Assembly: GCA_030913385.1 (NCBI GenBank)
Contig: CP133159.1
Coordinates: 1,448,584 to 1,512,583, forward strand
Reading direction: 5' to 3'
DNA length: 64,000 nt
Source of the DNA: Cytophagaceae bacterium ABcell3
GTDB taxonomy: Bacteria; Bacteroidota; Bacteroidia; Cytophagales; Cytophagaceae
The notes beneath the pieces were generated by a model. It ran no database searches and was not told where the DNA came from. It worked only from the letters and a program-made list of their open reading frames with translations. This document shows positions 35,186 through 44,848 of the stretch, piece by piece. Positions within the stretch are counted from its first letter, which is position 1, and the number at the start of each line of letters is the position of its first letter. A program made the translations under genes and the position numbers.

Positions 35186-36496
35186 ATGGAAGCACTTATT
35201 ATGGCGGGTCAGCTTTTATTGGCCTTGTCTATTTTGGTGGGGGTTCATGAAGCAGGACATATGTTCGCTGCTAAAGCCTTTGGAATGAGGGTGGAAAAAT
35301 TTTCAATTGGTTTTCCTCCTAAAATTTTTGGATTCAAATATGGCGAAACCGAATACTCTATAGGAGCTGTTCCTTTGGGTGGTTTTGTGAAAATATCTGG
35401 CATGATTGACGAATCTCTGGATACAGATAAAATGTCTTCTGAGCCAGAGCCGCATGAGTTTAGGGCAAAGCCTGCATGGCAGCGACTTATTGTCATGATG
35501 GGCGGGATTATTGTCAATATCATTACTGGTATATTCATCTTCATTATGGTCACTTATTACTATGGTGAAGAGTATCTCACAGCTGAAGAGGTTAATAAAA
35601 GAGGGATTGTGGCTCTTGACCTGGCCCAAGAAATAGGCTTGCAAACCGGTGACCGCATCATAAAGGTGAATGGCCGTGAATACCAAAGGTTCCCTGAAGT
35701 GCTTAGCGCTGATGTGCTGTTGACTTCTGGAAGCTATTATACCGTGCTTCGAAATGGTGATACGGTTCATGTAGAAATCCCTGACGATTTTGTTGGAAGG
35801 CTTTCAGATCGTAAAGACCAATTTATTATGCCTATGTATCCTTTCGATGTAGGAAGGGTGGTGGATGGTACCCCAGCAGATCAGGCAGGTTTGCAGGAAG
35901 GTGATCAAATTGTGCGGGTTGGCGAGCATGAAATTAATTATTTCCATGAATTACAGGCTGTTTTAGGTGATTATGCTTCTAAGGAAGTTGAAGTAGATGT
36001 CGTAAGAAATGATGAGAAGCAAACCCTTTCTGTTAAAGTCGATGAAAATGGTAGAATAGGTTTTGTCCCTAGAGACCTTCTTGAAAAAGAAACCCAGTAT
36101 TATAGTTTGGGAGAGGCTATTCCTAAAGGTACGCATGATGCATTTGCTGTAATAACCAATACAGTAAGAGGTTTCAGTAAAATCTTTAGAGGTGAAATCG
36201 GTGCCAGCCAATCTATCAGTGGGCCTATTGGTATTGCAAGAGAGTTTGGCGGACAATGGATCTGGCAAAAATTCTGGATTCTAACAGGACTGCTTTCTAT
36301 GGTTTTGGCATTCATGAACTTCTTGCCTATACCAGCGCTGGATGGTGGACATGTTGTGTTTTTGCTTTATGAGATGGTAGCTGGACGTAAGCCTTCTGAT
36401 AAATTCTTAGAAAATGCACAAAAAGTTGGAATGGTGATTCTTTTATCTCTAATGGTGTTTGCCTTTGGTAATGACATTATTAAGATTTTTACATGA
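35186..36496 (+). CDS. rseP: site-2 intramembrane metalloprotease RseP
   Basis: Zinc protease that cleaves transmembrane anti-sigma factors and signal-peptide remnants (436 aa, inner membrane). The HEAGH motif (His21, Glu22, His25) lies in the first membrane helix. Two PDZ-type regions follow (about 125-195 and 205-290). The third zinc ligand is in LPIPALDGGH near residue 375, followed by two more helices. The layout is the full Bacteroidota form. It sits between dxr and the LysM protein, with a 19-base gap to the latter. Confidence 0.95.
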   Translation: MEALIMAGQLLLALSILVGVHEAGHMFAAKAFGMRVEKFSIGFPPKIFGFKYGETEYSIGAVPLGGFVKISGMIDESLDTDKMSSEPEPHEFRAKPAWQRLIVMMGGIIVNIITGIFIFIMVTYYYGEEYLTAEEVNKRGIVALDLAQEIGLQTGDRIIKVNGREYQRFPEVLSADVLLTSGSYYTVLRNGDTVHVEIPDDFVGRLSDRKDQFIMPMYPFDVGRVVDGTPADQAGLQEGDQIVRVGEHEINYFHELQAVLGDYASKEVEVDVVRNDEKQTLSVKVDENGRIGFVPRDLLEKETQYYSLGEAIPKGTHDAFAVITNTVRGFSKIFRGEIGASQSISGPIGIAREFGGQWIWQKFWILTGLLSMVLAFMNFLPIPALDGGHVVFLLYEMVAGRKPSDKFLENAQKVGMVILLSLMVFAFGNDIIKIFT

Positions 36497-36515
36497 TTAA
36501 GCCATAGATAATAAT

Positions 36516-38318
36516 ATGTTTTCTAGTATGAGAAAAATTACAGTTTTTTTACTGTTGGTTTTTGCATCAATTTTCAATGCCCAGGCATTTGATTGTGCCG
36601 AAGATTCAATAGGAGTTTCTAAAGTAGAAGGGAAAGTTCATATTAGGTATCGTGTCATGCCTGGAGAAACTATTTATGGACTTTCTACTAAATATGGTGT
36701 GCAGATTTCTGACCTAATGGAAATTAACCCGGAGTTGGTAGATGGGTTGAAAGTTGGTCAAGAAATTCTTATCCCTTATAATCCAGACTTAGCCAAGAAA
36801 AACAAAGAGGATAAGGATAAAATTTACCATGTTGTGGAAAAGGGTGAAACACTCTACTCTTTGTCCCGAAAGTATGATGTGCCAGTAGGGGATCTCATGA
36901 AGCTGAATAGTGTTGATTTGAAAGTAGGTCAAAAAATCGTAGTGGGATATAAGAAAAAAGACGATAAAGGAGAAACCTTGGCTAAAGCGTCTGAAGAACA
37001 AAATGAAGAGGTGACGGAAAAACAAATTAAGGATGTAAAAGAAAAGGATGATAAAAAAGTAGAAGTAAAAGGAGAAGAAGTTGTTAGAGAAAAGAACAAG
37101 GAAAGTGGAGAAAAGGTCGAAGAAGATGATGAGAAAGTTACTCATGCCGAAAAAGCTAGCAAGGGACCTCAAGTTGGCAATCTTGTCTTAATTGAAGAGA
37201 AAAATAAAGAAACTAGCAAAGAGCAGGATGAAGAAGAGCGGGTTGTAAAAGAAGGTTCGCCAGAAAAAGATGAACGCTCTTTAAGTACGGATCAACCAAA
37301 AGATGAAAAAGTTGTAAAAGAAGAGCAACCAGCCAAGGAAGTTCCGGCAAAAGCAGAAAAAGCAGAACAGGGACTGGTGGAAAAGAAGAAAGCTACGGTA
37401 GAAGAGGAAAGTAGTGAAGAAGTACTTGTTAAGAATGAAGGTAGTGTCGAAGAGAAAGAGGCTATAAAAGAGGAAGACCTTAAAGAAAAGTCGGTGAAAA
37501 AGGAAGAGTTGGTGGCTGAAGAAAAAGGCGAAAGTTTAGAAAAGGCTACATCTCCTTCGCAAAGTTTTTCCGATGAGCAGTATCCTTTTGACCCTGAGAT
37601 GAAGCAGGTGCTTGTTATTCCTTTTGATCCTTATTTATATTTTTCTGATGCAGATGCGGAATTTGCAGAAAGGTCTAATATCTCTAGTACTAAAGTAAGG
37701 CAAGTCTTTCGAAGAAGGCTAAATGCTATGTTGAGGGCTCCAGGCTATGAAACTATTCATTTGCTGGGAGGCAGAGCTAAAGACTCTTTGAGCGATATCA
37801 ATAAAATTTACTCTTCAGTAACTTATAACTATCAGGAAATTTTATATAACCCAAATTATGAAGAAGAGGAGCCAGAAGAAGGAGAGGTGAAGAAAGCTAC
37901 TATTAAAGAATCTGCCAAAGCATGGTTTAGCCGTCAAAAAGAAAAGATTTCCGGAAATGCCTCAGAAGGTTCGCAAAAAGCTATCAAAGCAAAAGACAAC
38001 GGTAAATATTTTGGGGTAATCGTTAAGAATCCTGAATTTTTCTCTTACTTTAATTATAAGTACAGTGTAGATTATTATGTGTTTATAAATCAATTTGAAG
38101 TAAAGACCAACTATGAGAACTGCTTAGATAGGGCTACGCAAAACTATGAAAGAGTTTTTATTACCCACTTTTCAATATTTGATGAAGAAGGAAATCAAGT
38201 TGCGGGTAATAAATTTAGAACCTATTATCATTCAAACTCTAATTATATTTATGATGTGGTAAGTGATAATGTAGAAAAAATTGCTAATAGGATTATTAAA
38301 GAGTTACCTCCTCCATAG
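36516..38318 (+). CDS. secreted LysM protein with long Glu/Lys-rich linker
   Basis: 600-aa exported protein. The signal peptide ends near FNAQA (an alternative start four codons later, MRKITVF, fits it equally well). Two LysM domains (45-88 and 103-145) would bind peptidoglycan. Residues about 147-350 are an unusually long, low-complexity stretch of Glu and Lys with little else, probably unstructured. The C-terminal 245 residues form a separate folded domain that I do not recognise, beginning YPFDPEMKQVLVIPFDP. It is the last gene of the dxr-rseP unit and is closed by a terminator. Role likely at the cell wall; details unknown. Confidence 0.85.
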   Translation: MFSSMRKITVFLLLVFASIFNAQAFDCAEDSIGVSKVEGKVHIRYRVMPGETIYGLSTKYGVQISDLMEINPELVDGLKVGQEILIPYNPDLAKKNKEDKDKIYHVVEKGETLYSLSRKYDVPVGDLMKLNSVDLKVGQKIVVGYKKKDDKGETLAKASEEQNEEVTEKQIKDVKEKDDKKVEVKGEEVVREKNKESGEKVEEDDEKVTHAEKASKGPQVGNLVLIEEKNKETSKEQDEEERVVKEGSPEKDERSLSTDQPKDEKVVKEEQPAKEVPAKAEKAEQGLVEKKKATVEEESSEEVLVKNEGSVEEKEAIKEEDLKEKSVKKEELVAEEKGESLEKATSPSQSFSDEQYPFDPEMKQVLVIPFDPYLYFSDADAEFAERSNISSTKVRQVFRRRLNAMLRAPGYETIHLLGGRAKDSLSDINKIYSSVTYNYQEILYNPNYEEEEPEEGEVKKATIKESAKAWFSRQKEKISGNASEGSQKAIKAKDNGKYFGVIVKNPEFFSYFNYKYSVDYYVFINQFEVKTNYENCLDRATQNYERVFITHFSIFDEEGNQVAGNKFRTYYHSNSNYIYDVVSDNVEKIANRIIKELPPP

Positions 38319-38339
38319 AAATTAATTCTCTTTTATGAG

Positions 38340-38373
38340 AAAAAAGGAGTGTCTAAAGGACATTCCTTTTTTT
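38340..38373 (+). terminator. terminator after LysM protein gene
   Basis: Stem AAAAAAGGAGTGTC / GACATTCCTTTTTT (one G-U pair) with a TAAAG-type loop and T7 tail. Confidence 0.85.
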
Positions 38374-38551
38374 GCTTTAAGCCATTTTTTGTAGAAGTTT
38401 GAAACACTTGGATATTTGCGGTGTTAAGCAGTATTGTGTAAATCTTTTATTTGTGTTAATAGTACTTTTTGTTTAGTTTGGCTTTTTATATCTATGTTTT
38501 AATGTTTTAAAAGCCTTTTGTCTCTAGTTTTTTTAATTTAAAATTTAAAAT

Positions 38552-39001
38552 ATGCAAAAACCATCTAATGCTTTTATTGCCACCTCTTGGATAGCGCTTG
38601 GAGCTGGTATGATTGGTTACTTAATCGGTCTTTACAATGCAGAAATGCCCCTTAATGAGAAAGGCTATTATTTTACTGTACTTATGTACGGTTTGTTTGC
38701 TGTGGTGTCTGTACAAAAAACTGTTAGGGACAGGCTGGAGGGAATCCCTGTGACTGACATTTACTATGGTATTAGCTGGTTCTCTACCATTTTGGCCATC
38801 TTGCTGCTTACAGTCGGTTTATGGAAAGCCGAATTGCTCCCTAGCGAAAAAGGGTTCTATGCATTCTCTTTTTTGCTGGCATTGTTTGGAGCCATTGCGG
38901 TACAAAAAAATACCCGGGACAGTCAACAGCTATCTAAGAGAGATCGGGGTGATTTTAAGTCGCCTCATAAACCGGAAATTATAGATTCTGATGTCAAGTA
39001 A
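38552..39001 (+). CDS. YiaA/YiaB-like inner-membrane protein
   Basis: 149-aa membrane protein made of two copies of a two-helix unit. The first unit (about 8-60) contains [19 protein letters not shown] and the second (about 72-125) [19 protein letters not shown], an obvious internal duplication typical of YiaA. Each unit ends with a VQKTVRD/VQKNTRD box. The C-terminal tail is polar. The function of the family is unknown, with a possible stress role by analogy only. Transcribed alone; a hairpin terminator lies 150 bases downstream. Confidence 0.85.
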   Translation: MQKPSNAFIATSWIALGAGMIGYLIGLYNAEMPLNEKGYYFTVLMYGLFAVVSVQKTVRDRLEGIPVTDIYYGISWFSTILAILLLTVGLWKAELLPSEKGFYAFSFLLALFGAIAVQKNTRDSQQLSKRDRGDFKSPHKPEIIDSDVK

Positions 39002-39155
39002 ACTTTTTTTGTCTTACTGTGGTTAATATTATAGAAGGCCACATTAAAGAGCTGTTGGATTGAAGGAAAATGGAAAGTTTGTGGCAATGATGGGACGGAT
39101 AAAGTGTGGAGAATTAGTTTAGGATCAATTCCAGACCAGTAAGTCTGGATAAAAT

Positions 39156-39181
39156 AAAGCAGGCCCGTAAGCCTGCTTTTT
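39156..39181 (+). terminator. terminator downstream of YiaA-like gene
   Basis: Stem AAAGCAGGC / GCCTGCTTT with loop CCGTAA and a T run. Just before it is a second perfect small hairpin, CCAGAC CAGTAA GTCTGG (39131-39148). Confidence 0.75.
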
Positions 39182-39283
39182 CTATTTGTGCTTTTATTTT
39201 TGGAGAATAGTGGTTTAGTCTGCTCCTGTTACAGTGAAAAACAATATTTCTTCAATCAAGCTTTTATTTAAAAATAAATATCC

Positions 39284-39823
39284 ATGAGCAGAAAAGATTA
39301 TGAAGAGAAATACACTGACCCTGGGTTAAGGGAAAGGTTAAAAGAAGAAATAAAGAAATCAGGGAAAGGCGGTAAAAAAGGTCAGTGGTCTGCCAGAAAA
39401 AGCCAATTATTGGTAAAAGAGTATGAAAAAGCAGGAGGGGGATATCGCAAAGATAATAATAAAGAGGAAGCCGCTTCTTTAATAGAATGGACGGATCAAG
39501 ATTGGCAAACTATTGACGACGCTCCACGGGCCAGAAAAAATGGTAAAACTCGTAGGTACCTGCCCCAAAAAGTCTGGAAAAAACTTCCTGACAGAGAAAA
39601 AGAAAAGGTTAACAGAATGAAGGAAGAGGCTTCTCGGGAAGGTACACAAAAAGTACCATGGACACCAGCTGTAAAGAAAGCATTTAAGGAAGCTGGTTAT
39701 TCAGAGAAAGGGCATAAAGTGAAAAAAGCTGACTGGTATATTAAGGCTAAAGAGTTGAATATTAAAGGACGTAGTAAAATGAAGCTGAATGAGCTTAAAG
39801 AAGCAGTAGGAAAGGCTTTATAG
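39284..39823 (+). CDS. small basic protein, DUF5872-like
   Basis: 179-aa very basic, lysine-rich cytosolic protein. Residues 36-90 (QWSARKSQLLVKEYEKAGG, then IEWTDQDWQTID) resemble the DUF5872 family, which occurs in environmental bacteria and large viruses. The C-terminal segment (about 147-179, ADWYIKAKELNIKGRSKMKLNELKEAV) looks like a SAP/Rho-N type helical motif, often nucleic-acid binding. A DNA- or RNA-binding role is inference only. The gene stands alone between hairpins, with a strong terminator directly after the stop. Confidence 0.75.
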   Translation: MSRKDYEEKYTDPGLRERLKEEIKKSGKGGKKGQWSARKSQLLVKEYEKAGGGYRKDNNKEEAASLIEWTDQDWQTIDDAPRARKNGKTRRYLPQKVWKKLPDREKEKVNRMKEEASREGTQKVPWTPAVKKAFKEAGYSEKGHKVKKADWYIKAKELNIKGRSKMKLNELKEAVGKAL

Positions 39824-39824
39824 C

Positions 39825-39859
39825 AAAAAGCGGAAGAACCCTTATTCTTCCGCTTTTTT
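39825..39859. terminator. bidirectional terminator between convergent genes
   Basis: Stem AAAAAGCGGAAGAA / TTCTTCCGCTTTTT, perfect 14 pairs, loop CCCTTA. It lies between the DUF5872-like gene and the lipoprotein gene on the other strand. Confidence 0.9.
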
Positions 39860-39873
39860 AGAGCTTGGGCTTC

Positions 39874-40665
39874 TTATTTTACAAATACCGTTACGACCTC
39901 GTCTTTCTTTTTTAAGGTCTGGCCTTTTTCAGACATTTCCATCAGTTGCATAAAGTCTAGTTTAAATTCTACCGTATGGTCGTCTACTTTTCTGAAAAAG
40001 TCATGTTCTCCTTTAATTTTCTTAATTTTATTTTCAAAGGCGTACCTATAGGTAATAGAACAATTGGCATCTTCAAACATTGTCTTGATCATGTCATAGG
40101 CAGGATCAGGCTCATCGTTTACTTTTTTTGTGTTTTCATTGTCTTGTGGATCATCTAATTGACTTCCCAATGGAATGATTAATTTTTGGCCATCCCAGCT
40201 TACCTTCAACGCCTGCGTTGACATTTCAGTTTTTTCTTTGTCCACTGACGCAGCAGGGTGAAATGATTCTATAGTTTTTGCGAAATCTATAAATTCTTTT
40301 TCAGAAGCTCTGTCAATCCTGAAACCATAACCTCTGAACTTCTCATTGCGGATGTCGAATTTTACTTGGATCAGCTTCATCAGCTCTACAGTGTCTTTGT
40401 CCAACAATGCAGCACTGTCATTTTGGGCTAGGGCCATATCATAAAGAGAGGTCCAGTCTCTGGGAAGGTCTTTTACTTTTGTGCCGTTATAAGTAGGGGC
40501 TTCTGAATCTCCTTCATTTTTCATTTGGCTCGCCAAATGGTCATCCAAACTGATATATACTTCTGCACTGCCAGTTCTGTCAGCATAAAATTTCGTCGTT
40601 GCTTCCATATGACAGGAGGTGAGCCACACAAGGCTACAGGTCAGGGCTAATATCAAATGTCTCAT
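39874..40665 (-). CDS. lipoprotein of unknown function
   Basis: 263-aa predicted lipoprotein. The signal peptide ends in LTSC with lipidated Cys18. The mature protein opens with EATTKFYADRTGSAEVYISLD, a pattern seen in envelope proteins that have beta-sheet domains, and is rich in charged residues. No other cysteines of note and no catalytic motif recognised. It lies downstream of the ZIP transporter gene on the same strand with a 172-base gap, so co-transcription is possible but not shown. Confidence 0.7.
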   Translation of the reverse strand: MRHLILALTCSLVWLTSCHMEATTKFYADRTGSAEVYISLDDHLASQMKNEGDSEAPTYNGTKVKDLPRDWTSLYDMALAQNDSAALLDKDTVELMKLIQVKFDIRNEKFRGYGFRIDRASEKEFIDFAKTIESFHPAASVDKEKTEMSTQALKVSWDGQKLIIPLGSQLDDPQDNENTKKVNDEPDPAYDMIKTMFEDANCSITYRYAFENKIKKIKGEHDFFRKVDDHTVEFKLDFMQLMEMSEKGQTLKKKDEVVTVFVK

Positions 40666-40837
40666 AAAGGTTGGTGTTTTCAGTTTGTTTTTCTTCAGAA
40701 ATATACAAAAATTCTACTAATGTATTTGCTTATACTTTAGAAGGTAGTTTTTGTTCAGTAATCATAACTTGGCCAAACCAAGCAAGTGTAATTTGTACGA
40801 TTGCTTCTGATTGTGAAAAGGTACAAGGAAAATTGGC

Positions 40838-41581
40838 TTACAACATATACTCTGCCAGTATGGCCATGGCGGCACCTAGTAATGATACAGAAAGCTTGCT
40901 TGCCTTAAACTTATGCTCCGGGCTATTCTCAAAGAATATAGTAGTGGAGATATATAGAAAATTGCCCGCTACTATGGCAAAAAGCATGATGAAGACATTT
41001 TCAGAAATAAAATTGCCGTGGTGCAAAACATCGCTGACCAACAAGCCTGCAGGTGACGCCAGTGCAAAAAGCACCAATAGTACAAATGCTTTTGTCTTGC
41101 TTCTGAGTCTAAAAAGAAGCACAAACATTAAGGCAAAAGCCTCTGGAATTTTATGTATAACCAAACCATAGAGTAGTGTGTTGCCATCGTCGTGGCCATG
41201 GTTGTGCGAAGGGTGTACCAGTAAAGTGCCTTCTAGAAAAGCGTGTACGAACAAAGACGCAAAAATAGCATAAGGGACATGTGCTGTATGTCCTGGGGCA
41301 TGGTTGTGGTGGTGCAGGTGGCCATGTTCTACTCCGGTGGTGAAAAACTCAAGAATCATTTGCATGAAGAAACCAACCAAAACGAATATGCCCGCATGCC
41401 TGATATCCGGTGCTTCTTGAAACAGTTCTGGAATAATGTGAATGACCGTGATTGAAAAGAGATATGCGCCACTAAAGGAAAGGGCTACCTTGAACCGGCT
41501 CTGGTCAAAACGGGGAATGAAGAATACAGCCATTCCCGCTAGCAGGGCCGTTAGGAAAAGTATAGTTACATTGAAAAGCAT
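40838..41581 (-). CDS. ZIP family metal transporter
   Basis: 247-aa inner-membrane divalent-metal transporter (typically zinc or iron uptake). About seven or eight helices. Metal-site motifs are HIIPE (about 47-51), a His-rich loop (EHGHLHHHNHAP, about 84-95), HAFLEG in the fourth helix and HKIPEAFAL in the fifth, matching the HNxxEG and HxxPE signatures of ZIP proteins. It begins 12 bases beyond the end of the adjacent methyltransferase gene on the same strand. Confidence 0.9.
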   Translation of the reverse strand: MLFNVTILFLTALLAGMAVFFIPRFDQSRFKVALSFSGAYLFSITVIHIIPELFQEAPDIRHAGIFVLVGFFMQMILEFFTTGVEHGHLHHHNHAPGHTAHVPYAIFASLFVHAFLEGTLLVHPSHNHGHDDGNTLLYGLVIHKIPEAFALMFVLLFRLRSKTKAFVLLVLFALASPAGLLVSDVLHHGNFISENVFIMLFAIVAGNFLYISTTIFFENSPEHKFKASKLSVSLLGAAMAILAEYML

Positions 41582-41593
41582 GAAAGCACAGGT

Positions 41594-42334
41594 TTATTTC
41601 TTTTCTACCACCCAGATCATTCTATCAGACTTAGTAGGGACATAAGGTCCCAAGTTGTAGTCGCCAAAGATAGCCACAGGAGAAAAGCCTACAAAATTAA
41701 AATATTTGATGAAATCTTCATAAAAGAGGGCTTGCACTCTTTCTTCATAAATGTGCTTGTTTTCATTTACATAAAAACTTATCTCTTTTATTATAAAATT
41801 ATTTTCAACCCTTCTTGAAATACAGAAGTCAATGTTTTCGATCGTTCTACATTCACCGGAAACCAAAGAATCAATGACTTTTCTGGCATTCATGAAGTCT
41901 ATGACAAGCTTTCCCCCTGGTTTAAGGGACTGGTAGAGGTTTTTTATAGTTGTCAGGTTGTCCTCTTCCTTGTCGAAATATCCAAAACTGGTAAAGAGGT
42001 TCAGTGCCACATCATACGCTTCTTTGGCATTTAGCTGACGCATGTCACATACTTTGAACCTTAGCGAGTTGTTTTCAGCTTTTTGCGCCTGACGGATACT
42101 TTTTTCTGAAAGGTCTATGCCTGTTACATCATAGCCTTTGTCGTTCAAATAAATACTGTGCCTTCCTTTGCCACACGCAACATCTAGTATTTTTTGCCCA
42201 TTTTTTAGTTGCAGGTATCCGCAGAGGTTGTCTATAAATAGTGCCGCTTCTTTTTTGTCTCTGTTCTTGTATAGAATATGGTAATATGGTGAATTAAACC
42301 AATCTGTAAACCATTCCTTTTCCTGAATTTGCAT
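41594..42334 (-). CDS. SAM-dependent methyltransferase
   Basis: 246-aa class I methyltransferase. Motif I is ILDVACGKGRHSIYL (about 44-58), followed by VTGIDLSEKSIRQA and CDMRQLN for SAM binding, and LVIDFMNARK for motif IV. The C-terminal part may bind substrate. Substrate unknown; cyclopropane-synthase-like or small-molecule methyltransferases have similar motifs. It is upstream of the ZIP gene on the same strand and divergent from ruvB. Confidence 0.85.
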   Translation of the reverse strand: MQIQEKEWFTDWFNSPYYHILYKNRDKKEAALFIDNLCGYLQLKNGQKILDVACGKGRHSIYLNDKGYDVTGIDLSEKSIRQAQKAENNSLRFKVCDMRQLNAKEAYDVALNLFTSFGYFDKEEDNLTTIKNLYQSLKPGGKLVIDFMNARKVIDSLVSGECRTIENIDFCISRRVENNFIIKEISFYVNENKHIYEERVQALFYEDFIKYFNFVGFSPVAIFGDYNLGPYVPTKSDRMIWVVEKK

Positions 42335-42454
42335 ATTTCTCTAATTCGCCTTTACAAATTTACATTAGAATCTTGACTTTCGTTCTACATATGGGTGATA
42401 TTTTGTTTTGAAGAGAGTAAGCATAGTTTTAAATTAGTAAAAAATATTCAGGTT

Positions 42455-43483
42455 TTGAGAGAAGATTATTTACAAGGAGACGGCGAGGGTCTTTCTTCAG
42501 CAGATAAAGAAATTGAAAAGGCGCTTCGTCCTTTGAGTTTTTCAGACTTTACAGGTCAGCCTCAGATTATGGATAATCTGAAGATATTTGTTCAGGCAGC
42601 CAAAAATAGAGGTGAGGCTCTAGATCACGTGTTGCTTCACGGCCCTCCAGGCTTAGGAAAGACTACACTTTCTCATATTATAGCCAATGAACTTGGGGCT
42701 ACATTAAAAATAACATCAGGGCCGGTTTTGGACAAACCTTCAGATTTGGCAGGTTTGTTGACCAACCTCGAGTCTGGTGATGTGCTTTTTATTGATGAGG
42801 TACACCGTCTCAATCCTGTGGTGGAAGAATATTTATATTCTGCCATGGAGGATTATAAGATTGATATCATGCTGGATTCCGGCCCTAATGCCAGAACTAT
42901 TCAAATTGGCTTGAGCCCTTTTACCCTCATAGGGGCTACTACGCGTGCAGGTTTGTTGACTTCTCCTTTGCGTGCCAGGTTTGGTATTAATTCGCGACTT
43001 GAGTATTATGACTCAAAATTGCTTTCAAAGATCATTAAAAGGTCAGCAGCAATTTTGGGAAGCCCTATTGAAGATAATGCTGCTTTCGAAATAGCAAGAA
43101 GGAGTAGGGGTACGCCACGTATTGCCAATAATTTATTGCGCAGGACACGTGATTTTGCTCAAGTGAAAGGAACCGGAACTATTACGCTCGATATCGCCAA
43201 AGTGGCTTTGAATGCCCTCAATGTTGACCAAAACGGCTTGGATGAAATGGATAACAGAATTCTTCAGGTGATTATAGAAAAATTTAAGGGAGGGCCTGTT
43301 GGACTTTCAACCATTGCTACTGCTTGCTCCGAAGAAGCGGAAACTATTGAAGAGGTCTATGAGCCATTTCTTATCAAGGAGGGTTTCATTAAGCGGACAG
43401 CTCGTGGACGGGAAGCTACGCCAGCTGCTTATACACACCTAGGTGTTTCACCTCCTGCTCAATCAGGCAGTCTTTTCGACTGA
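42455..43483 (+). CDS. ruvB: Holliday junction branch migration ATPase RuvB
   Basis: Hexameric AAA+ motor of the RuvABC resolvasome. Walker A is GPPGLGKTT and Walker B DEVHRL; the RuvB-specific [14 protein letters not shown] and [17 protein letters not shown] follow. The C-terminal winged helix includes [13 protein letters not shown]. Homologues start (M)REDYL; here that point is a TTG at 42455, which I take as the start. A GTG 60 bases upstream would add 20 residues that look unrelated. No ruvA or ruvC nearby. Confidence 0.94.
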   Translation: MREDYLQGDGEGLSSADKEIEKALRPLSFSDFTGQPQIMDNLKIFVQAAKNRGEALDHVLLHGPPGLGKTTLSHIIANELGATLKITSGPVLDKPSDLAGLLTNLESGDVLFIDEVHRLNPVVEEYLYSAMEDYKIDIMLDSGPNARTIQIGLSPFTLIGATTRAGLLTSPLRARFGINSRLEYYDSKLLSKIIKRSAAILGSPIEDNAAFEIARRSRGTPRIANNLLRRTRDFAQVKGTGTITLDIAKVALNALNVDQNGLDEMDNRILQVIIEKFKGGPVGLSTIATACSEEAETIEEVYEPFLIKEGFIKRTARGREATPAAYTHLGVSPPAQSGSLFD

Positions 43484-43579
43484 TTGCGGTAGTGTAATTT
43501 AAATAATAGGATTGCCCATTTAAGTCTCTAGGAAGTAATAAGTTTTTTTGTACGATAAAATGCTTTAAACTGCTTTTAT

Positions 43580-43835
43580 TAAATAGCGATATGTGCCATT
43601 GTTAGAAAATAAAGCGGCCATTGATGAAATTGCGTTAAGAACTTTATAAGCATGAAGCGGCCAAAAAATTTGCTGTTTGAGCCCGACGCAAGGAGGGTGA
43701 GTTTCATCCCGATAGCTATCGGGATAGCGTAATGGTTATAAAGTTTAGCAAATTTCATCACAGGCCTTGACTTTTTTGCTTACTTTTTTTGTCTAAGAAA
43801 AAAAGTAAGGCCCTGCCGGCGAGGCAAAAAGTAAC
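43580..43835. repeat. REP-like region with nested palindromes
   Basis: About 250 bases in the 426-base gap between ruvB and queG. It contains a perfect 20-bp palindrome ATCCCGATAGCTATCGGGAT (43706-43725), an inverted pair AATTTGCT / AGCAAATT around it, and a separate perfect 11-bp hairpin TTACTTTTTTT / AAAAAAAGTAA (43780-43808). The composition and nesting resemble REP/BIME-type repeats of Bacteroidota. No second copy is in this window, so the multicopy nature is inference. Confidence 0.55.
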
Positions 43836-43909
43836 TTAGCGAGCCTAAGTAAGCTAATAACACATAAAGATATCTAAGAGGGTAACCCTATTAAATAATT
43901 TATAAAAGC

Positions 43910-44839
43910 ATGTCCTCTATAACCAGAGCCAAAAATACCGCCATAGTGAAGCAAAAGGCCAAGGAGCTTGGGTTTGACTACTGTGGTATATCCAAAGCTG
44001 GGTTTCTTGAAGAAGAAGCTCCTCGACTCGAAAAATGGCTTAAGCAAAATATGCATGGTTCTATGGCTTGGATGGAGAACCATTTTGACAAACGCTTAGA
44101 CCCAACCAAACTTGTAGAAGGTGCTAAAACGGTCGTTTCTCTCCTTTTAAATTACTTTCCTGAGAAACAATTGCCTGACAGTTCATATAAAATTTCCAAA
44201 TACGCTTATGGACAGGATTATCACTTTATCATAAAAGATAAACTGAAAAGTATGATGAATGCCTTAAAAGAAGAGATCGGTGACATAGAAGGGCGGGTCT
44301 TTGTTGACTCTGCACCTGTTATGGATAAGGCATGGGCAAGGAAAGGTGGACTAGGTTGGCAAGGGAAAAACTCCAACCTCTTGAACCGTGACATGGGCAG
44401 TTTCTTCTTTATTGCTGAGCTTATTATAGACCTGGATTTGGAAGAAGATGGCCCTGTAGGTGACTTTTGTGGTACTTGCACTAAATGTATAGACGCTTGT
44501 CCTACTAATGCCATTGTAGAGCCTTATGTAGTAGACGGTAGTAAGTGCATTTCTTATCTGACCATCGAACTCAAGGAGAATATACCTGTAGAGTTTAAGG
44601 GGAAAACTGAAAACTGGGTATTTGGGTGCGATATATGCCAAGATGTTTGCCCGTGGAACCGTTTTGCCAAGCCACATAAAACTCCGGAGTTTAACCCAAC
44701 ACCTGAATTGGAAGCGATGAAAAAAGAAGACTGGGAAGAGATGACTCAGGAAGTGTTTGGAAAGGTATTTAAAAAATCAGCCGTTAAACGGGCTAAGCTT
44801 AACGGCTTCGTAAGAAATGTAAATTTTAATAAGACGTGA
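43910..44839 (+). CDS. queG: epoxyqueuosine reductase
   Basis: Cobalamin-dependent iron-sulfur enzyme that reduces epoxyqueuosine to queuosine in tRNA, the last step of the pathway that includes Tgt (309 aa). Cluster motifs are [12 protein letters not shown] (Cys187, 190, 193, 197) and CDICQDVCP (Cys240, 243, 247) plus Cys213. The B12-binding half contains [20 protein letters not shown] (around 133-152). The C-terminal repeat domain of longer homologues is absent, as in many Bacteroidota. It is preceded by the REP-like region. Confidence 0.95.
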   Translation: MSSITRAKNTAIVKQKAKELGFDYCGISKAGFLEEEAPRLEKWLKQNMHGSMAWMENHFDKRLDPTKLVEGAKTVVSLLLNYFPEKQLPDSSYKISKYAYGQDYHFIIKDKLKSMMNALKEEIGDIEGRVFVDSAPVMDKAWARKGGLGWQGKNSNLLNRDMGSFFFIAELIIDLDLEEDGPVGDFCGTCTKCIDACPTNAIVEPYVVDGSKCISYLTIELKENIPVEFKGKTENWVFGCDICQDVCPWNRFAKPHKTPEFNPTPELEAMKKEDWEEMTQEVFGKVFKKSAVKRAKLNGFVRNVNFNKT

Positions 44840-44848
44840 CAAGCGCAG

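Noticed and set aside
40671-41171. 166-codon frame on the + strand
   Set aside because: It lies mostly antisense to the ZIP transporter gene, whose metal motifs are clear, and its own translation has no domain-like pattern.
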